A DNA stretch of 64,000 bases from a virus. A program made the translations under genes and the position numbers. Location: the IMG/VR virus record IMGVR_UViG_3300009085_000002, positions 24,966 to 88,965 of that record. One strand, given 5' to 3'. A model generated the notes under the pieces. That model did no database searches and was not told the origin of the DNA. It saw nothing but the letters and a program-made list of their open reading frames with translations. Below are positions 21,801-31,473 of the stretch, piece after piece; the stretch's first letter is position 1; every line of letters begins with the position of its first letter.

Positions 21801-24800
21801 TTGCATACAGACCTTCATATATTGAATCTAAGGCACAATTATCCAATTCTGATCTCCAAGTATTATATAGCCAGTTAGTGCTCCCAGATTTGAGAAGAAT
21901 GCTTGTAGAGAAGGAAAATTTGCCAGATATTGATAAATATAAAGAAGGGCAGAATTTATTCTATCTATTCCCTGAACTTAATAAGTTTGATGAATTTTTT
22001 GATAATAATGGAAAAATAGTAGATGATATTTTAGACCCAAATAAAGATTATATAAGTAAAATAAAATCAATACTTAATGATTTCTATATTAAGGAAGCTA
22101 ACACTATTGTAAATAAATGGAAAGAATTTGGCCTTATAACTAAAGATAGTAGATATCTTAATGAACAATATTTTAAAGAAAATTTAGATAACAAAGAATT
22201 TGATGAACAAAACTTCTTAGCAGCTTTAGATTATTCAATTAATCATGCAATAATGAAGTCTAATATATATCAGTTATATGTTGGAGATATTGCACAATAT
22301 TATAAATCTTCTAAATCTAAGAGTAAACTAGATCAAGTAAAAGATACTATAGATAATGTAGGTAAGAGATTAGCAGGTTTAAATGCCACTGGTATTGATT
22401 TAACTAATAATGATGAAAATACTTTTGATATATTAATTGCAAAAGATATTAGTACTACTTCTTTTAATATAGAACAACTATCTAATACTTTGTACAATAA
22501 GTCTTTTACTAGGCAACAATTATTACAAATGAATAAAAAGACTTTAGAATCTGAATATCCATATTTGTATCCTTATGTATATATTAATTCTACAGATGCT
22601 CAAGAATTAACTACTTGGAGAGATCACTTATATATAATGAATCAAAGAGGTTTACTAGATGAAGAAGTTTATAAAGAGATCTATGATAAATTAGAGCAAG
22701 GAAAAGAACTAACTTCAGAACAATTAGGTACAGTAATGCAACCTATGAAACCTGTATACTTTGGAGATGTGTATGGAGAGAATCCACAGTTTCTTAGAAA
22801 ATTATATGTTAAATCTTCTAGTTATCCTTTATTATCTCAACTAACTAAAGGTACTAATTTAGATAATCTTAGAATTAAGTTAGAAGATTATGAAAAAGAA
22901 ACTAAAAGAAATATTAGAGTTGCTTATGAATCTGCCGTTAAAGTAGGTAGTATAAAAAATAAAGCTACTCTCTTTAATGAAGATGGTATTTTTAATGAGA
23001 AGTTAGATATTAATAATCATGTGATTAAGAATGTACCTAGAAGACACTTTAAAATTCAACAAGATATACCTTATAATGAAGCTAAGAAAGAAATATCTAT
23101 GGGTACTCAAGGATCTAAACTTCTTTTTGATACAGTTAGATTTATAAAAGATAAAGTTTTTAATGGTAAAACTGGAACAGAATTATATTCTAATTATTTA
23201 CAATTACATAAAGAATTATTAAAAATAGGTCAAAAAGAATTAGAAGATAAATTAAATTATAATTCTTCTACAGGAACTATAAATATTAAGAAATTACAGG
23301 AACTACTATTAAATGAAGCTATAGAAAGAGGTTTTTCAATTAATGAAATAAAAGGATTAGGTTTAAAAAATAACAAGTTTGTTATACCTCCTTATTTATC
23401 AGGTAATTGGAAAAAATACCAGGCTTTGTTAACTTCTCTGGTTACCAATAAAATTATTAAACAACAATTTCCAGGGATAGCTGTAGTACTAGGATCTGAA
23501 ACTGGATATAAAATAAAAGAAGGTACTGAAGAAACTATAAATTCTTATAATATAGTCTATACTAATAAGGATATAAAATTCTTAAAACCTATAAGATTAG
23601 TAAAGAAAGATATTTATGAAAAAAGTAAAGTAGAAGAAGAACCTTCTAAACAAGATTTAAATAATGGTAATTATATTACTTTAGGTTCTCAAGTTATATT
23701 ACCTTGGAGATTTAAAGATAATGAAGGTAATCTTATAAATATACAAGATTATTTAAATGAAGATAACACTCTAAATCTAGATAAGATAGACCCTAAATTA
23801 TTAGAATGGATAGGATTTAGAATTCCTACACAAAAACATTCTTCTATGACTAAGATAGAAGTAGTAGGATTCCTACCTAATCTGTCTGGAGATTTAATCA
23901 TAGCTTCTCAGGATTTAGTTGCACAAATGGGGTCTGACTTTGATGTTGATAAGTTATATATGTATAGATATAATTATATGGTAGAAGATGGAATACTTAA
24001 AGTTGGAGTTAATGATGAAAATGCAAAAAAAATAAATCAAAATAAAATAATAGATATATATCATCAAGTACTTAGTAATAAGGAGATAGTAAAAAAAATG
24101 ATGAAGCCGTTGGATTATGGTAAGTTAAAGGAATTATCAGATAAATATAAATCTTTTATAAAAGAAGATTCTTATAACCCACTCTCTCCTTTATGGAATA
24201 TGGATAAATTCTTTCAGGCAAATTCTGGAGGTAAATTAGGAGTAGCTTCATTTGCATTAACTAGTGTATTAAATGCACAGGCCCAAGGATTAAATCTACA
24301 ATTCTTAAAAGATGATGGAAGTCCTTTTGAAATTAATTTTGGAGATTTTAAGTCTAATGGTACTATTTCAGGAGAACATGTAATAGGAGATAATACTAGA
24401 TCCATATCTGATGTAATATCTGCATATTTATCTTCTTCTGTAGATAATGAGAAAGAAAGAATACTAGAAAAGCTTAATATAAATAATCATACATTTCCTA
24501 TTATTAAAGTATTAACTTTGATGGGATTTGATGAAGATGTAGTAATACCTTTTATTAACCAACCTATTATTAAACAATATATAAATGAAGTATTTAAATT
24601 AAATTCTAAGTTTTCTCAAGTAAAAGGTAAGATAGGAAAAATTGCTTTTGATAATATTATTAATTCTGATACTTATAAAACAAATACTTCTATAAAAGAT
24701 TTAGAAGCTATATCAGATATTGGACCTATAGAAATGGTTAAATTTTTAACTATGGAAAATCCTCCTAAAGATATACAAATAGGACTATTAAGGAAATTTA

Positions 24801-26875
24801 AAAAAATTGAAGTATTAGGAGAAACTTTACAAAGATTAGAAACTACGTTTAATACTGATTCTAAAGGAGTTGGTAAAAATTTTATAGAAGTACAAACTAA
24901 ATTAGACAATCTACAAAGTTTAGAAGGAGAGTTTTCCAATATTAGTAATATAGGAAATTTACTTAATAATTCTATTTCAGGATTTGCAATTACTGAAGGA
25001 TTATACAATGTTAATAAATACTTTGGAGCTTTAAATCCTTTTAATAGTAGAAGTTTTAATAAAGTAGAAGAAGACTTTAAGAAAGCTACAAATAATGTTA
25101 CTTCTCCAAAGATTAAGCAATTACTTTGGAATGGTATGAAAGCTTATCTTTATAATACTACTGGTACAGATCTATATATAAATAATATAGAACAAGAAAG
25201 AAAAAGAATCTATTTTGATACTTATAAAAAAGATATAAAAGGGCACTACTCTTTAGCTTCTATAGTTAAAGATATACAAGATAAAAAGATAATAAAAAAC
25301 TATTTATTAAGTTCATTCCAACCACAAATTGAAAAGAATGGTAATCCTTCTTTATTAAAATTTAATGCAGCACAGGGAGAATTATTTGATGATAGTATTT
25401 ATTTTCAAGCTTTTTATGACTTATTAAGAAATAAATCTTTAGGGATTTATAATGGTAAAGAATATACTACTTTAGATTTAGCAAATGATTTAGTAAGATA
25501 TACAATGCTAAATGGTAATTTACAAGAATCTAAAGATTTTGCAAGATATATTCCTGTTGATTATTTAAAGTTAAACAATCAATTCTTAAATTATCTTAAT
25601 ACTATAAACTTAGAAGATGATTCTAAATTTGGTATTATAGAAGGAGGTAAAGATTGGGATATATCTAATTTTACAATTCAATTTATACAACATAATCCTT
25701 GGTACATAAACTACGAAGTTACTTCTACAAAAGAGTTATCTAGTATGGATAATAAATCTTTAACTAGTGTTAAGAAGTTTAAGATAGAAAATATAAAAGA
25801 TCTTCCAGTATTTGTTAAAATTGCAACTACTAATAATACTAAAGGATTTAATATTTATAAATTTAATGGAGAATTTTATGAAAAATTAAATGTTTTGGGT
25901 TCTAATTTCTTTACTGAATATAATATGGATAATGATAATATACAATCATCTATATATAGGAATTTTGATCCTTTTATACCTAATAAAACTTTAGTACCTA
26001 ATTCTCCTATTAATCCTATTAATCCTAAAGTATTAGATAAAAATATAGTTACTGAATTTGGAATTAAGGAAGGTAAAAATATAGAACAAATTATGATTAA
26101 TATAAGAGATCATACTAGTTCAGATTTTTATAAACACTTAATAGATCATCTACTTAGAAATAAACAGATGATTCAAGATACTATGGTCTTAATAGATTCT
26201 AAAGTTATTGAAGCGGCTTCTTATAATTCTAGAGATAATTTATTAACAATTAATCCTACTGCACCAGTAAGGAACTTTGAAGATACTTTGATACATGAAC
26301 TATTACATGCTTATACTTCTAGATTAATTAGGAATCCTCAAACTCCTGAACAACAACTAATTGTAATGAGATTACAGAATGTACAGGAGTTATTAAAATC
26401 TAAAATAAAAGAAGGTTTTAAAGGATTAAATCAACAAGAATTAGAATCTTTTGAAAAGAAACTTAAACAATATAAGATTGATGGTAAAGTTACTTTTACT
26501 TCAACCGATTTATCTAAGTATTATGCAACTATTTCTTTACCCGAGCTAATATCTATGACTATAGCAGACCCTATTACTAGAGATTTAATGAAGGATATAG
26601 AAATAGAACCAAATACTTCTTTATTACAGAAAATAAAAGAAATACTTATAGATCTTTTAAATACTCTAATTTCTAAACCAGAATTTTTAACTAATACTGC
26701 TTTTAGTGAAGTGTTAAGTAATACTTTACTGTTAACTTCTAAAGAATCTAATCTTATTGAAATTGAAGAAGGTATTAATGAAGAGAATAATTTTGTAGAT
26801 TACCAAGATGATATTATCTTTACAGAAGAAGAATTAAATGAGTATGATAGTATGAATAAATGTAAAAAACTTTAA
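15896..26875 (+). CDS. Giant virion RNA polymerase protein with C-terminal metalloprotease motif
   Basis: The protein has 3659 residues. At about 2641-2690 a segment with RIPTQKHSSMTK, then VAQMGSDFDVDKLYMYRY, parallels the catalytic double-psi barrel of multisubunit RNA polymerase beta-prime (RxPxxHR then NADFDGD). Asp2681, Asp2683 and Asp2685 would hold the catalytic magnesium. crAss-like phages are known to package such a polymerase and inject it to transcribe early genes. Near the C-terminus, LIHELLHAYTS carries HExxH (His3467, Glu3468, His3471), a zincin-type metalloprotease motif. It may process cargo proteins or cleave host proteins. The N-terminal 600 residues include hydrophobic and coiled-coil parts. 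The length exceeds many family members and suggests fusion of cargo domains. The next gene begins three bases on. Confidence 0.8.
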   Translation: MPDPKLDIRALEELNNSTQSNDIRQKEFGDEDLKKKNLPKLSQEDFEYLANTQTELEPHKAISRPFLTSKYDEPLQPGESIKDNSWIEKHRANNQPWHHEATNAIAGGITKGVFGAIENMGYLLDFTTQLGYNNILDKAESNAVSDAFRQARLKVDEVLPIYKDNPDTFLDGWRATSDILQNVTEFAIPGGIIAKGIGKGVSLLGKLGRYGNLLANSETATEILSTVPTAYLTNRMESARMAVEDFEQNMQMLSPYIKAGQISSEKAAQIAQDEANKIYMRNLPMMWTDILALKGIIKGSKLTRGAYNKTQKQLNRSLFNKVTEFTGQNALEGLEETYQGIAEREATYNTLKRAGIDPKGIYNGNLGERISNYLGDKSLQYEALLGFMAGGMQRLGAQVVSGGFYSNKDRDRDQQLQNDREELLTSTSSNLQGMLQSFIKKETSKQEAINKGYSHEAELWDDIDYINNITAHLSYGTVDKLESVLDVVEQDGIKSFGEESSLTQEDEPQIKTAARELKDKLRFAEKKWLKYSNLPFKSRVSTVNNEMIYTSLEKVGKGLDSKISEIKDDIRKVIESSNFKEHLGNIKLDEPRKAFLGNKDLNAQYTNFIEQTSNDKITELEQLQQDKAGIENYKRNLRTSISESTTPKAIAKAKREEMNDIEKQKEKIVEETNNLKKEKTRENRSKQEYDNLSSRAPNADNISKLDNIDKEIKSNKFLNSRDKEELFKNIKAQRDHLEKIKTQPKVVSTEEEVTKPSEFTEGFTTLEDMGIEPPTGTNKVKDIQIGNHIAKLNYDNTYSFFRKSKEGKLSLLNNPTVSTIKEAKIVLSELNKELDIKESNNQEELSELLSKQDRNSDPDTYTSESNKSVNSNNTQSELNEGSLKQPGSIFDTNKDDKNSGYSSITQAYNTIAWLGRKYRQETRDNNTVIIDLEDELNESSFKLLMDPDKFLPGSKITLEVEDDDSVPMYDLNLRDFESITTWGEYKKSLMENRVFEDLTNEEKDLYISNIPVRIIDEYNNKLGYIHRTEWSDIDRISGDVELDRKNNLELRKSVYEKSSLNTEITYKSYGSLMSAVDNKKDSLKNRFKDPNLVISVWNHETQSLQLSRDKKYKGHKDDILVNTTLVSGIPYVIAKIQKNTYMGIPVTSSKIKDYNKDLSNSLLKVVDIWTKSNSKQPLIPIEQSLVDQIMDMTNNDVRTFRGFRDFIKIFLKDYNTKGKDLKSFDRNDLKVSDADGIIHFTGNSIEFFTGGLDKVLEIGTNTPINSINNLKLILKNVVDNAYINVNLDYMENNNFYVPFIQENKVIDLNNGKSYKDFLKEVLNTNLLSFNIGTEETPNFIYTTQQVITFDSKLNPISTREENNTITTPQSLITKNVNIENKTKEGFNEFFGKYTASLDDFIDEMPLVTKEEDIEIDDPYIMKGFNFYEQSLIINSSLGTILDFVKAADEQNAGLKVNKTLESYKKSIESVRDDYQEIGNKKMTDFYNKWLNNYDKFSNILKLKFQRLRDVHNKGLIGDIEEILNEDFEDTTTLEKSFNDDFYLTLNKANKTTARFRYFLTGIKRLDKNGNPQLYAPGLYKTVNFDEVFSTLQRLLSNIRSNYNTMYNELLQYKNSIDWMPDFLKKLDKSSERTKKEFAVTMGSSYINMKFSMWSQQGKENYFQTWDANANSTSKFLQQQWKDNIVDTNLIILDPKSTEYKLNESISNKLLEDFNKFKESLVTIDNKDIINWLSNLGINVSDGVIKHIRTNNIRIQTSESNKVGVKLSWDQQFETSGIFGNLNEKLKTLLKQQKDGEEINFTDLFNGRPINTFARIIASIEDIISPNSFVIANKTYYPFSLTKFLTDRTRDILEDKMVINALLNNSYSKDSLLLNRMVSRDKGGNIEFLDSSIRKVFDIQYTSPEALRKISDKEGRKDEINEFTPQELEAFQANLFFDTRSKLNNGKDRKVIITLPPLSDKHNLMLLETIAYRPSYIESKAQLSNSDLQVLYSQLVLPDLRRMLVEKENLPDIDKYKEGQNLFYLFPELNKFDEFFDNNGKIVDDILDPNKDYISKIKSILNDFYIKEANTIVNKWKEFGLITKDSRYLNEQYFKENLDNKEFDEQNFLAALDYSINHAIMKSNIYQLYVGDIAQYYKSSKSKSKLDQVKDTIDNVGKRLAGLNATGIDLTNNDENTFDILIAKDISTTSFNIEQLSNTLYNKSFTRQQLLQMNKKTLESEYPYLYPYVYINSTDAQELTTWRDHLYIMNQRGLLDEEVYKEIYDKLEQGKELTSEQLGTVMQPMKPVYFGDVYGENPQFLRKLYVKSSSYPLLSQLTKGTNLDNLRIKLEDYEKETKRNIRVAYESAVKVGSIKNKATLFNEDGIFNEKLDINNHVIKNVPRRHFKIQQDIPYNEAKKEISMGTQGSKLLFDTVRFIKDKVFNGKTGTELYSNYLQLHKELLKIGQKELEDKLNYNSSTGTINIKKLQELLLNEAIERGFSINEIKGLGLKNNKFVIPPYLSGNWKKYQALLTSLVTNKIIKQQFPGIAVVLGSETGYKIKEGTEETINSYNIVYTNKDIKFLKPIRLVKKDIYEKSKVEEEPSKQDLNNGNYITLGSQVILPWRFKDNEGNLINIQDYLNEDNTLNLDKIDPKLLEWIGFRIPTQKHSSMTKIEVVGFLPNLSGDLIIASQDLVAQMGSDFDVDKLYMYRYNYMVEDGILKVGVNDENAKKINQNKIIDIYHQVLSNKEIVKKMMKPLDYGKLKELSDKYKSFIKEDSYNPLSPLWNMDKFFQANSGGKLGVASFALTSVLNAQAQGLNLQFLKDDGSPFEINFGDFKSNGTISGEHVIGDNTRSISDVISAYLSSSVDNEKERILEKLNINNHTFPIIKVLTLMGFDEDVVIPFINQPIIKQYINEVFKLNSKFSQVKGKIGKIAFDNIINSDTYKTNTSIKDLEAISDIGPIEMVKFLTMENPPKDIQIGLLRKFKKIEVLGETLQRLETTFNTDSKGVGKNFIEVQTKLDNLQSLEGEFSNISNIGNLLNNSISGFAITEGLYNVNKYFGALNPFNSRSFNKVEEDFKKATNNVTSPKIKQLLWNGMKAYLYNTTGTDLYINNIEQERKRIYFDTYKKDIKGHYSLASIVKDIQDKKIIKNYLLSSFQPQIEKNGNPSLLKFNAAQGELFDDSIYFQAFYDLLRNKSLGIYNGKEYTTLDLANDLVRYTMLNGNLQESKDFARYIPVDYLKLNNQFLNYLNTINLEDDSKFGIIEGGKDWDISNFTIQFIQHNPWYINYEVTSTKELSSMDNKSLTSVKKFKIENIKDLPVFVKIATTNNTKGFNIYKFNGEFYEKLNVLGSNFFTEYNMDNDNIQSSIYRNFDPFIPNKTLVPNSPINPINPKVLDKNIVTEFGIKEGKNIEQIMINIRDHTSSDFYKHLIDHLLRNKQMIQDTMVLIDSKVIEAASYNSRDNLLTINPTAPVRNFEDTLIHELLHAYTSRLIRNPQTPEQQLIVMRLQNVQELLKSKIKEGFKGLNQQELESFEKKLKQYKIDGKVTFTSTDLSKYYATISLPELISMTIADPITRDLMKDIEIEPNTSLLQKIKEILIDLLNTLISKPEFLTNTAFSEVLSNTLLLTSKESNLIEIEEGINEENNFVDYQDDIIFTEEELNEYDSMNKCKKL

Positions 26876-26877
26876 TT

Positions 26878-29800
26878 ATGATATGTCCAAATTTTAATGA
26901 TAAAAAAGTTAAAGAAGAATTTACTGAATTAGTAAATGTTTTAGGTGAAAAGGTTGCATATCATGTATGGAATTTAAATAATGGATATCATTTAGATAAA
27001 GCTTCTAATGGTAAAGATAGTAAATTATTTAATGATCTACTTAAATTATATAAAGATAATAGAAGCTTAGCAATTACAAGTAAAGCAAAATATTATTCAA
27101 GTAATATAAATTCTAAAATAAGTAAATCTGATGTAGATGAGAATAATGAACCTATATTAGAAGAGTTAAAAGAAGATAATATAAAAGATTTACTTCCCAA
27201 AACTTTAGTAAATGATAAAAAATTTACTATAGTGGAAGATAAAACTTTACTAGAAATTAGATCATTAAAAAGAAAGAGAGCTAAACTTAGAAGAGAAAGT
27301 AAAGATATACAAAATAGAGATGATATAAATAAACAGATATTAAAAATAGATCAATTAATAGAAGAAAAAGAAGATGATATTAAGAATATTAGAAGTATGG
27401 AAGCTATTAGTGATCTTGAAGATATTAAGAATAGAGATTTTAAGTTAATAGATTCTTACTTAGAACATTCTACTGAATTAGACTTTGATGATCTGGATTA
27501 TATTAAGAATATAATTAAATTCTGGCAAAAAGCTGGAGATTTTACTAATGGCAGAAATCATATATTCTTTGATGAATATGATTTAAATAAATTAGAATTG
27601 GTACACAAATTTCAGTCTTGGAAGAATAATGCAGATTTGTACTATGACAAATTAACAGATATATTAAAAGCTAAAATAGAACTATTTGTTAATAAACAGT
27701 TTCCAAATGCCAATTTGACAACTGATGATATATTTAAAATTACTAAAGATATAGGATGGTTTACTGCACAAACTATGGATATTAGTGAAATTAATAATAT
27801 AATGCTTCAAGCAACCCATCAGGCAGTTAAGATAGAAAATAATAGAGCTTTTAATGAGTTTAAAGAAAGAACTGAAGAGTTAGATAAATTATATGATAAA
27901 GCTAAAAAAGCTGGAACTTCTTTATATGGTAATAATTGGAAAGATTTATTTAGACAAGAAGATGAAAATGGTTTTGAAACTGGGGGATTAACTTATAGAA
28001 TTTCTCAGAAGTTTTGGGATAACAGAATGGAATTTTATAAGAAAACTAGAGGAGTATCTTTTAATAAAGCAGTACAAGCTAAATTAACTTGGAGAAAAAA
28101 TAATGAAATATTCTTTGACCCTAGAATATTATTTCCAGATCTAGAAATATATAATAAACAATATTCAGAAGAATCTAAGACTAAATTAGAGGATGAATTA
28201 AAAGAAGTATTAGGCTCTGATTATGATAAATATTATAATAAAGCTAAAGAAGCCATAGAAACTTTTAAAGAGTATAGAAAAGCTTCATTTGATTATATAG
28301 AATCTGTTGGAGAAAATATTGAGAATGCAAAAGAGATATGGAATGCAGAACATTCTCCATATTATTATATGGATAATATAGATGGAGAAAAATATCAAAA
28401 TAAATATGCTATAAGTGCTGAGGAATTTATAAAAGCTATACCCCAAGATAAAAATGGATATTATGATGAGAAGTATAAAAAGATAGAAAGAAATATAGAT
28501 ATAAAAAACTATCATTCTTTTATATCAGATATTTTAGTTACTTTAAAAAATATAGTACCTCCTGAAGTATCTAAAGATATACATATTAATAGTTTACCTA
28601 TACTAGATAAAGGTATAACAGAAGAATTTTCTGCAAATGGTATGCAATTAGGTATTAAACCTTTTTGGAATAAATTACAAGATAATTTAGCAAAAGCAAC
28701 TAGAGAATCTGGATTAGAGGTAGGTTTAAATATTCCTAGAAATGTAGAGGGTGAAGAAATAAAAGAAGTTAAGTTTAATATTCCTATGAATATTAAATCT
28801 ATAGTTGATAGAAAAATTGAATTAGAAAAAATTAAATGGGAAAATGAGAATGGAGAATTACCTTCAGAAGAGTGGGAATCTTTAAGAAGGAAAGAACTAA
28901 CAGATCAAATAAGTAAGAGTAAGAGTTGGGATTTACCCGCATTGATAAAATTCTATACTATGGCTGCCGTAACTTATAAACATAAACATTTAGTAGAAGA
29001 TCCTATTAAAGCTATTAAGAGTATTATAGCTGAAAGTAAAGGAGAAGTTACCAATAGGACAGGTATACCAGTTCAAAGAAGAGATGGTAAAACAATAGAT
29101 AATAAAGATCTTAAACATCTTAAAGATCAGTTTGATTATTACTTTCAGAATTTCTTAGGTGAACCTGGTAAATCTCCAGAAGGAATTTCTGAGACAAAGA
29201 AAGTTTATACTACTGAAGAAAAACAGTTACTTGAAGATTATAATACAGAATTAAAAACTTTAGAAGATAGATACAATAAAGGAGAATTTAATAATAGAGA
29301 AGATTTATATGTTGCACATAAGAATATTTTAGAAGAAAGAATAAAACATTTAGGAGGTAAAAGATCCACTGGTAAATATGGTGATATGATTCTTAAGTAT
29401 TATCAACTTAAAGTTATGGGTTGGAATGTTAAAGCTGGTATTGCTAATATGGGATTTGGATTATTATCTAATTTAGTGCAAGGTGCAGAAGGAAGACTCT
29501 ATACTAATGGATCTTTATTTAAAGCTTATAATATAGTATTTAAGAATTCTTTATTGGGTAGAATATTACCTAGTGATAGTAAAATGAAGAAAAAAGTTAG
29601 AGCTTTAATGGAAAAATTTGATGTATTAAAAGATGCATCACAAGAACTTTTCTTTAGTAGAACTCCTTCTAATGTATCTATTAAACTTAAAAAATTAGCT
29701 CCTTATGAAATAACTAAATCTACTGAATATATTAATCAAGCTCCTATAATGATTGCTGTATTGATGGATACTAAAGTAGGAGATAAGTCTTTATGGGATT

Positions 29801-30666
29801 TATATGATGAAAATGGGAATTTAACTGAAAAAATAGATGAATCTATTATAGACCAGGTTAAAGTTAAAATTGATAAAACTAATAAGATAAATCATGGTAA
29901 CTATGATAGTTTAGATTCTCCATTAATGGCTAAAAAAACTTGGATAGGTAGAGCAGCATTACAATTTAGAGTATGGGCATTAATGGGCTTTTCTAATAGA
30001 TTTAGGAAAGAATATCCTGATTATCAATTAGGTATACAAAGAAAAGGTAGATATAGATCTGTTATAGATATATTTGGTAAGACTAGACCAGAACAATATT
30101 CTATAAATAGGGCAGGTAAATATAAAAATTTACTAGCAACAATGGATGTACTAAAAGTTAATTTACAGTATCTTATAAAGAAGTTAAGCTTTAACAAAAT
30201 ATACTCTGGGTTAACTTTTGAAGATGAAGGATTTACTGAAGTAGACGCTGCAAACATGAGAGCAAATTTAACTGAACTTATTATCTATGCTTCTATGTAT
30301 GGGTTTGGCGCATTAATTTCAGCAATTGCTTATGATGATGAAGATAAAGAAGAAATGAATGCTAGAATTGCAATGGCAAACTTTTTAATGAATTCTTTAT
30401 CTAGAGTTGAATCAGATGTTATGTATTATATATCTCCAGTTCAGATGGAACAATTACAGAAAAATCCTATAGCAGTTGCAGGTCTAGTAGAAGATACTTA
30501 TAAAATAGTAGAAGGATTCCAAAGGTTAATTAATGGAGAAGATATAATTAAATCTGGCCCAGATAAAGATAGAAGTTTCTTATTAAGAGAAACTTTAGAC
30601 TGGTTACCTTTAGGATCTCAAGTAAATAGAACAGTAAAATCTATGCAAGAAAGATTCAATCAATAA
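26878..30666 (+). CDS. Cargo-type virion protein 3, partner of the RNA polymerase
   Basis: The protein has 1262 residues, mostly helical. A charged coiled coil lies at about 120-170 (KRKRAKLRRESKDIQ), a conserved-looking patch near 850 (KVMGWNVKAGIANMGFG), and one hydrophobic helix near 1145 (MYGFGALISAIAY). It follows the giant polymerase gene by two bases and ends the plus-strand block before the terminator. By position it should be an ejected virion protein. I see no polymerase catalytic motif in it. Confidence 0.45.
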   Translation: MICPNFNDKKVKEEFTELVNVLGEKVAYHVWNLNNGYHLDKASNGKDSKLFNDLLKLYKDNRSLAITSKAKYYSSNINSKISKSDVDENNEPILEELKEDNIKDLLPKTLVNDKKFTIVEDKTLLEIRSLKRKRAKLRRESKDIQNRDDINKQILKIDQLIEEKEDDIKNIRSMEAISDLEDIKNRDFKLIDSYLEHSTELDFDDLDYIKNIIKFWQKAGDFTNGRNHIFFDEYDLNKLELVHKFQSWKNNADLYYDKLTDILKAKIELFVNKQFPNANLTTDDIFKITKDIGWFTAQTMDISEINNIMLQATHQAVKIENNRAFNEFKERTEELDKLYDKAKKAGTSLYGNNWKDLFRQEDENGFETGGLTYRISQKFWDNRMEFYKKTRGVSFNKAVQAKLTWRKNNEIFFDPRILFPDLEIYNKQYSEESKTKLEDELKEVLGSDYDKYYNKAKEAIETFKEYRKASFDYIESVGENIENAKEIWNAEHSPYYYMDNIDGEKYQNKYAISAEEFIKAIPQDKNGYYDEKYKKIERNIDIKNYHSFISDILVTLKNIVPPEVSKDIHINSLPILDKGITEEFSANGMQLGIKPFWNKLQDNLAKATRESGLEVGLNIPRNVEGEEIKEVKFNIPMNIKSIVDRKIELEKIKWENENGELPSEEWESLRRKELTDQISKSKSWDLPALIKFYTMAAVTYKHKHLVEDPIKAIKSIIAESKGEVTNRTGIPVQRRDGKTIDNKDLKHLKDQFDYYFQNFLGEPGKSPEGISETKKVYTTEEKQLLEDYNTELKTLEDRYNKGEFNNREDLYVAHKNILEERIKHLGGKRSTGKYGDMILKYYQLKVMGWNVKAGIANMGFGLLSNLVQGAEGRLYTNGSLFKAYNIVFKNSLLGRILPSDSKMKKKVRALMEKFDVLKDASQELFFSRTPSNVSIKLKKLAPYEITKSTEYINQAPIMIAVLMDTKVGDKSLWDLYDENGNLTEKIDESIIDQVKVKIDKTNKINHGNYDSLDSPLMAKKTWIGRAALQFRVWALMGFSNRFRKEYPDYQLGIQRKGRYRSVIDIFGKTRPEQYSINRAGKYKNLLATMDVLKVNLQYLIKKLSFNKIYSGLTFEDEGFTEVDAANMRANLTELIIYASMYGFGALISAIAYDDEDKEEMNARIAMANFLMNSLSRVESDVMYYISPVQMEQLQKNPIAVAGLVEDTYKIVEGFQRLINGEDIIKSGPDKDRSFLLRETLDWLPLGSQVNRTVKSMQERFNQ

Positions 30667-30686
30667 TACAGATAGTAAAAAAAAAT

Positions 30687-30708
30687 AAGTCCTCAATTAA
30701 GAGGACTT
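30687..30708. terminator. Bidirectional terminator between convergent gene blocks
   Basis: A perfect 8-bp stem (AAGTCCTC / GAGGACTT) with loop AATTAA is followed by TTTTT on the plus strand, and preceded by a run of A that reads as a T tract on the minus strand. It lies 18 bases after the last plus-strand gene and 12 bases beyond the last minus-strand stop, so it can end transcription from both sides. Confidence 0.85.
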
Positions 30709-30719
30709 TTTAGTTATTA

Positions 30720-30887
30720 TTATTTATATTTTCTTAAAATATCTTGAATTGATTTAAGTTTATAAGGTAATTTACTTTGTAAAGTTAATAGATGAAACTG
30801 TGCTGACATTGCTAAATAAGTGTCCTTTAATGCTTCATTAATTTCATCTACAAGGGCACTTATTTTTTTAATGTCATCTTGTTTCAT
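30720..30887 (-). CDS. Small hypothetical protein, 55 residues
   Basis: The ATG at 30887 starts a frame of 55 codons and a TAA. The product begins MKQDDIKKISALVDEINEAL and is amphipathic helical throughout. It is the last gene of the minus-strand block, 14 bases from the HD-domain gene and next to the terminator. Function unknown. Confidence 0.6.
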   Translation of the reverse strand: MKQDDIKKISALVDEINEALKDTYLAMSAQFHLLTLQSKLPYKLKSIQDILRKYK

Positions 30888-30901
30888 AATTAATTTTAAT
30901 T

Positions 30902-31390
30902 TTATTTTATTCTACCACATACTCTATGTGCTACATAATACTTAGATTTAAGGTTTATATAGAAAAACCAAATATTTTGATTAGTTATATTACAATTTTT
31001 TAAGAACTCATAGATTTCTTTAGTTAAATTTGCTCTTAATAGGTATAACCATTTCCATTCATAACAAATAGATAATTTATCTGCATAACATAATTTAGAT
31101 GGATTTACTTTATCTTCTATTGAATAATACCTAGAATGATATTTAATAAAATTATACCATTTTTTTCCAAATATACCTATTATTTTAGCACCTAATAAAG
31201 GATGTGTTTTTCCTTCCTGCCCATCTATATTAGATTTTCCCCAATAACCTAAATCATGAATAAAAATTGCTATCCATATCCTAGGATCATAAGGAAATCC
31301 ATATAATTTAATCCAAGCTATTAATACAAATATAGGATGTATAAAAAAACAATGTACACCGAATAGAATTGATTTTGTACCTATTTTCAT
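30902..31390 (-). CDS. HD-domain phosphohydrolase-like protein
   Basis: The protein has 162 residues. The HD superfamily pattern is visible: an N-terminal His (His13 or His18), His45-Asp46 in IFIHDLGYWG, His63 in HPLLGA, His85 in KYHSRYY and Asp104 in CYADKLS. These would bind a metal pair for phosphate ester hydrolysis, for example of nucleotides. The N-terminal third is hydrophobic but does not look like a signal peptide. HD proteins of this size occur in crAss-like phages. The substrate is unknown; host nucleotide signals or dNTP pools are possibilities. Confidence 0.6.
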   Translation of the reverse strand: MKIGTKSILFGVHCFFIHPIFVLIAWIKLYGFPYDPRIWIAIFIHDLGYWGKSNIDGQEGKTHPLLGAKIIGIFGKKWYNFIKYHSRYYSIEDKVNPSKLCYADKLSICYEWKWLYLLRANLTKEIYEFLKNCNITNQNIWFFYINLKSKYYVAHRVCGRIK

Positions 31391-31409
31391 TATATTTATA
31401 AAATTTGTT

Positions 31410-31425
31410 ACTAAATCGGTTTAGT
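31410..31425 (-). terminator. Short hairpin, possible weak terminator
   Basis: ACTAAA / TTTAGT form a 6-bp stem with a four-base loop in the 83-base gap between the genes ending at 31474 and starting at 31390. A T-rich tract follows in the minus-strand sense. The stem is short and AT-rich, so its strength is doubtful. Confidence 0.35.
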
Positions 31426-31473
31426 TCTTATTAGTTTAATTGTAAGTACCTAAATGAATACTTTATATTACTT

